In this document: positions 59,935 through 64,000 of the stretch, piece by piece
Position numbering within the stretch: position 1 is the stretch's first letter
How the letters are laid out: the number at the start of each line of letters is the position of its first letter
Notes under the pieces: generated by a model
Database searches by the model: none
Told to the model about the DNA's origin: nothing
What the model saw: only the letters and a program-made list of their open reading frames with translations
Assembly: GCA_918807975.1 (NCBI GenBank)
Contig: OU964922.1
Coordinates: 32,724,329 to 32,788,328, forward strand
Length of the DNA stretch: 64,000 nt
Direction of reading: 5' to 3'
DNA from: Aplidium turbinatum
Taxonomy: Eukaryota; Chordata; Ascidiacea; Aplousobranchia; Polyclinidae
Made by a program: the position numbers and the translations under genes

Positions 59935-60133
59935 TCGATGAATTGTCGTTCGATGAACTGTCGTTTCGATGAACTGTCGTTCGATGAACTGTCGTTTCGA
60001 TGAAATGTCGTTTCGATAAACTGTCGTTTCGATGAATTGTCGTTCGATAAACTGTCTTTCGATAAACTGTCGTTCGATGACCTGTCGTTCGATAAATTGT
60101 CTTTCGATAAACTGTCGGGTCACGGTATTCAAC

Positions 60134-62388
60134 CCCCAGGGTGTGTTGTTGAGAAACACATGGCAGGCGAGAAAAGCAGTTTGCGGAAGAAAATACTGAA
60201 TTTCTTGTGTTTTTTTCTAATTCATGGTTATTGTTTGTAAGTAAGTAAATCTATATCAATGGCAATGTTTATTTGCACTCTTTGCACATAAGAAACATAA
60301 AACATTTAAGCAAATAACCCATGCTGGTGCTGTTGAGATCATTGGGTGTTTACCAGAATTTAAGTTACTTTGACCTATATCGTCACAGCCTCTTTTATGT
60401 TCAACAGGGATACTGCAGCTTTCGTTAAGCTTTGTAAATGAAGGCCATTTGAGAATGTTTATAGCATGGCTACCTAAAGATACGGCCGGATTTGTCACAC
60501 TTTGCAAAAATTTTCAGATTTTGCTAACCTTTGGCGAATGTTTAAATGAATTTTTCTAAAAACTATATTTTTACGCTTTCTTTACTGTATTCCCCAGATG
60601 ACACAATAGATTTAACATCCTCAGATGTTGAAAAACAAAGAACATTTGATTTCAAAGATTTTAGTCAGACTGTTCATTTTTCAATGACAGTCTGATTCAG
60701 CGTTTTTCAACTTACTTTTTCTCATTTTCTACTGCTTCCCCAAGGCAACAAAAAGCTTTTATATCATTAGAAGACAGCAAAAAGTAAAAACATCTCTGAA
60801 AATGTCATTCAAACACTAGCAGTAGCTGTAATCAAAATGTGACAAATCAGGAAGGCCATTTGAGAATGTTTATAGTAACTGGTTGATCAGAGCTTTGTTT
60901 TTGCAAGGAGTAATATGTAATTAAGGTAAAGGTAGCCTCATACTCAGCTACGAAGCCTCGGGAAATGAAAAGGCAAGGTTTTTATAATACCAAGCTTTTA
61001 GCATTAACGAGAGTAGAATGGCGAGTTCCTTTCCGTTGCAGGGATATCCTGTCGTTACATCTACTTATTCATAACTGCAGACAGTACACCGCTTCGGCCT
61101 TCCGGCCTCCTCAGTGCAGTAGGTTTATTTATTAATAACATTTTTTGTTAATGTTACGACTGAATTCATATTATAAAAAACCTAGAAACTTGTTTCATCA
61201 GATGTTTAGTAGCCATGAAGAATCAAACAGTTTTATTGATGTTGAGTCCTGTTGGTACTCGGGTGTGATTATGAAGTCACCTTTCATTAAACCAATTAGG
61301 TTTCTGTATCTCGACGTCGATGTAACTATAGAGTTAGAGGGCTGGACTGACATGATATAGTCAAATAGCAGTCATTTATTGAAGGAAAAAATGGTTTGTT
61401 CACTTTTATTTTCTACTTTCATGCTTCTACCTATTCTTCTGCCTCCAAAACCTCTCCCACACAAATATGAGTCCCAATAATTGAGCATAGATATTAGCAG
61501 TTTGGAACATGCTATATCTGGTCATGCCAAATATGTTGTTGCCAATTTGAGAAAAAATTAAAACAAGTCTGTATAACGCAATTTAGATTTTCCAATAGGA
61601 CTTTTTCTTAATAGAATACCAGAGTTGTAGAACTACTTAAGTCACACTTTGTGGAAATTAAGTTATCCACAACATCAACATGTTGTTTGATGGTCAGTGC
61701 TTGTCCTTGCCCGACATTTAATTTAAAAAAAAAAACGACTTAATTTTATTACTGCATAGAATAAAGGGATAAACAGCGACGAAAGAACTTTAATTTCCTT
61801 TACCTCAAAAGTTGTATTTTGAACTTAAGCAATTCTGCAACTCAAGTATTCAATTCAACAATCAAACAGTTTTGTTGAAAAATCAATAGGACTGCAAAAC
61901 ATTTATTTTACAAGTTTTTCTGCTACCAATAAAACCATTTGATATTCCGATGTAATTTACGTTGTTTTCTGTGCAATAGAAAACCGTGTTGTGGCAAGTT
62001 GCGAAAATAGAAATTTCCATGAGCTATGAAACTTTACTATTACCATTGCAAAAACGCAAATAGCTTAATTCTGAGAAATGTTCGAAGCAGTAAAACTGTC
62101 AATATAGTTTTTGTAACAAAAGCAATTGTGGGTGGTTTTTCAACATGACAAAAAACGGGTTCAAGGGAAAACTAATCAGACCAAAATATTGAAGAGATCA
62201 AAAACTAAAATAAACACTGTAGATTAGAATCATTGCTACAATCCAGTTCGTGTCAAATATTTCGTTCCTTTTATGAGCAAGCAAAAAGTATTATGTCGCT
62301 ATAGATTGAGTTTTCTTTTTAGCAGCATGATTGTTGTTTACTTCACAATGTAGCCTAGATATAAACCATTTGTTTTTGCCTGGAACCT
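60134..62388. other. D-E spacer; upstream flank of gene E
   Basis: The first 110 bases continue the gene C/D flank homology (CCCCCAGGGTGTGTTGTTGA, also at 42500). AGCCATGAAGAATCAAACAG at 61211 and the following GTTGAGTCCTGTTGG match the spacers before C and D, supporting E as a cluster member. TTCGGCCTTCCGGCCTCCTC with AGTGCAG at about 61091-61117 may be a Penelope-type end scrap. No gene supported. Confidence 0.55.
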
Positions 62389-62396
62389 GTTACTAC

Positions 62397-63114
62397 CAGG
62401 GCTGTGGAGTCAGAGTCGTGAAGTCGGTGAAATTGTGGCGTATCCGGAGTCGGAGTCGTTAAAAAAACGGTTTGCCATAATTTTTTTTAAATATTGTTTC
62501 TTGTTTTCTGTATTGTGTCTAAATCAGGGCTACTCAACTGGCGGACCGCGGTCCGAATCCGGACCTTCTGGGTATTGATGGTGGACCTTGAGCTTTTGGA
62601 AGAATAACCTCCTTGCCGCGTTTCAGGGCTTCTTTAAACAGATTTCTACTGGGAGGAAGCAATTTTTACTGTGATTATCCTATAGTTGCTAGGGGGCTTC
62701 GACTCCCAGACTCCCCAACACTTTCTCAGAAATCCAATTCGAGTTACATTTTACTTAAAAAAGTGGTTTTGTACAGATAATTCAACTTTCTTGGTTGCGT
62801 GTGAAATAACTTATTCACCGGACCGCTAAAATATTCAACTTGTCAATCTGGACCCTGGTTAAGATTAGTTGAGTAACCCTGGTCTAAACCTTTACCCCAA
62901 AATATAAGTATTGGTTCTTGTTAATTTTTTAAAAAGTCTCCGTTTGAAACTTTGATTACAAATTTAATGAAATTAATTTTAAAAAAATGAAAAACAATAC
63001 ATATTTAGAAAAATATGGCAACCCTCTGAAATCAGGCAACACTGAAGTCAGAGTCGGCCCGTTATAAACAGAGGAGTCGGGGTCGTATATTTTTCACCCA
63101 ACTCCACAGCCCTG
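62397..63114. mobile_element. hAT-type element (CAGGGCTGTGGAGTC ends)
   Basis: Termini CAGGGCTGTGGAGTCAGAGT and, as complement of the right end, CAGGGCTGTGGAGTTGGGTG, both followed by GGAGTCGGAGTCG-like blocks. Flanks GTTACTAC and CTTACAAC match at 6 of 8. It is non-autonomous and split by the nested element at 62525. It ends 177 bases before the gene E start. Confidence 0.8.
62525..62881. mobile_element. Second hAT-type MITE nested in the first
   Basis: CAGGGCTACTCAACTGGCGG and complement right end CAGGGTTACTCAACTAATC lie between GTCTAAAT (62517-62524) and GTCTAAAC (62882-62889). 357 bp, no coding frame. Subterminal GGACCGC/GGTCC blocks occur at both ends. Confidence 0.82.
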
Positions 63115-63290
63115 CTTACAACCACAGTGAACCCGCAGCATCAGGTTAAAACAGGCCGTTTGTATTTACATGTATGAGCAATGAGCATGTATGAAGTAAA
63201 CTGTTATTACTATTATTGTTAATTAGTACAAAAAGCTGTTTTATTAAATTTTACGTCATTCCTAATATTGCTACTGGATCTCCAAGAAAG

Positions 63291-63384
63291 ATGAAAATAA
63301 TAAAAGCGTTCTTGGTCGTGGTTGTTGTGATTATTTGTTTGCAAGTTGTCGAGGCCACACCTGAAGTTACTTGTTCCTATGGAT
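63291..63384 (+). pseudogene. Ficolin-like gene E, exon 1 remnant
   Basis: ATG 63291, preceded by a context like that of C and D (GGATCTCCAAGAAAG), opens a signal peptide frame MKIIKAFLVVVVVIICLQVV followed by EATPEVTCSYG. This is the N-terminus of genes C/D, with Tyr in place of the second Cys of CSCG. Homology stops at about 63384, before any Gly-X-Y triplet, and the frame runs to a stop at 63411. No further exon lies in the remaining 590 bases, though an exon 2 could lie beyond the window. The abrupt end coincides with an insert-like segment. Confidence 0.75.
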
Positions 63385-63560
63385 TTCTAGCACTAGTTGC
63401 AACGTTCATCTGATGAAATTGAAAGTAAAAGCAACAATAAACAGGATGGTTTATTGCTTCACTGACGTTTCGCGCACCATGACAATGCGCATCCTCAGAG
63501 CGAATAACATACGTACAAAATAAAATTTCACAAGGTTATATACTGCAGTGCGATTGAAGG
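63385..63560. mobile_element. Insert breaking gene E exon 1 (Penelope-like end motif)
   Basis: After the exon homology ends, the sequence contains CTGACGTTTCGCGCACCATG and ATGCGCATCCTCAGAG, resembling in layout the ACGTTTTCGAC...CCTCTTCAGG motif of the insert in gene C intron 1. The right border is unknown and the family is tentative. Beyond it, 63561-64000 shows no recognisable feature. Confidence 0.45.
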
Positions 63561-64000
63561 CAAGGAAAAATATAAAAATATAAAAAAGACACACAATAGT
63601 TTAAAGATTGGCCAATGATGTGTGAGCAGTTACTTTCCACGTTAAATTACGTAAACACTTCCAAACAAAAACCATAAGATTTTACTTAATTTAATTACGT
63701 AATTTTTTTCTTGAAAGTATTTTTGGTCTTGTGACGCATTAAAAATGAACTTTTTGAAACTCACATCTTAACAAGTGTTACTTTGCAACAGCAAAGCACA
63801 CTGAAGAGATGTGATGTGCAAGCTTCCTTAGCTGTAATAAAGTGTATCACTGTATCAGTTCTAATTAAAAGTTACGAGACTGCTTCTCACATATTCATTT
63901 GAAATTCAATTCTAATCGATATTCGTTTTAATCACAGCCACGACAGAAGATCTTACTTTGCATAAATTAGACAACAAAGAAAGTATTTTGAGCGTTGTTT

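Larger units (their letters stand above)
59194..60124. mobile_element. Composite element: inverted satellite arms around telomere-like repeats
   Basis: GTATTCAAC flanks it on both sides (59185-59193, 60125-60133), and the gene C spacer has the empty site (about 42485). The left arm (about 59201-59365) is a tandem of 15-16-bp CGACAGTTTATCGAA units. The right arm (about 59933-60117) is the same array in reverse complement. The middle holds a nested hAT MITE and CCCTAA-like repeats. A 9-bp target duplication with long inverted arms suggests a Mutator-like non-autonomous element; no transposase is present. Confidence 0.75.

Noticed and set aside
59158-60159. Frames of repeated VYRTT and QFIER units
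   Set aside because: Translations of the 15-16-bp satellite arms; no start context or domain.

Overview
The window looks like AT-rich nuclear DNA of an invertebrate animal. It has multi-exon genes with GT-AG introns, tRNA-derived SINEs, LINE fragments, many hAT-type elements, a Tc1 element, MULE and Harbinger elements, and telomere-like repeats. The gene family (ficolin-like lectins with a short collagen stalk) and the repeat mix fit a marine deuterostome, most plausibly an ascidian tunicate. The species is inference only.

The core is a cluster of ficolin-like genes, named A to E here. Gene A is on the minus strand (4188-13439). Genes B (19135-25003), C (34656-40904) and D (50165-58073) are tandem on the plus strand. 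Gene E (from 63291) is only a first-exon remnant at the right edge. A to D share seven coding exons with the same intron phases (1,1,0,1,2,1). The predicted proteins are about 312-316 residues: signal peptide, Cys-rich N-terminus, 9-10 Gly-X-Y triplets, a short coiled coil and a fibrinogen-related domain (FReD) with a DNDND calcium motif and two Cys pairs. A, C and D are in frame from ATG to stop. B has a one-base shift in exon 1. The family is known for secreted pattern-recognition lectins that bind acetylated sugars and, in chordates, trigger the lectin complement pathway. The paralogs differ at the residues around the FReD pocket cysteine, so they may bind different ligands.

Layout. 1-4100: a Ty3/gypsy integrase tail, a decayed C2H2 zinc-finger sequence, short direct repeats and a pogo-like transposase scrap. 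4150-13440: gene A, with a Harbinger MITE, a LINE piece and a 1.5-kb hAT in its introns. 13683-15888: a 2.2-kb hAT with a perfect 8-bp target duplication just upstream of A. 16981-17105: a LINE tail. 19135-25015: gene B. 25016-34655: spacer with a 390-bp palindrome, a TIR element, a LINE reverse transcriptase, a long-TIR fold-back and a chimeric Tc1. 34656-40916: gene C, followed by a 24-bp minisatellite. 41480-50164: spacer with a SINE, two hAT MITEs, a MULE and a hAT transposase fossil. 50165-58085: gene D, with LINE and SINE insertions. 58086-63290: spacer with an inverted satellite/telomere-like composite and nested hATs. 63291 onward: gene E remnant.

The spacers of B, C and D are themselves paralogous, so the repeated unit is gene plus spacer, and one copy often supplies the empty site for an insertion in another. 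The most striking point is that all four full genes carry a decayed extra copy of the last exon just upstream of the real one, so that duplication predates the cluster. All boundaries were read by eye from splice consensus and paralog comparison; no search or alignment program was run.
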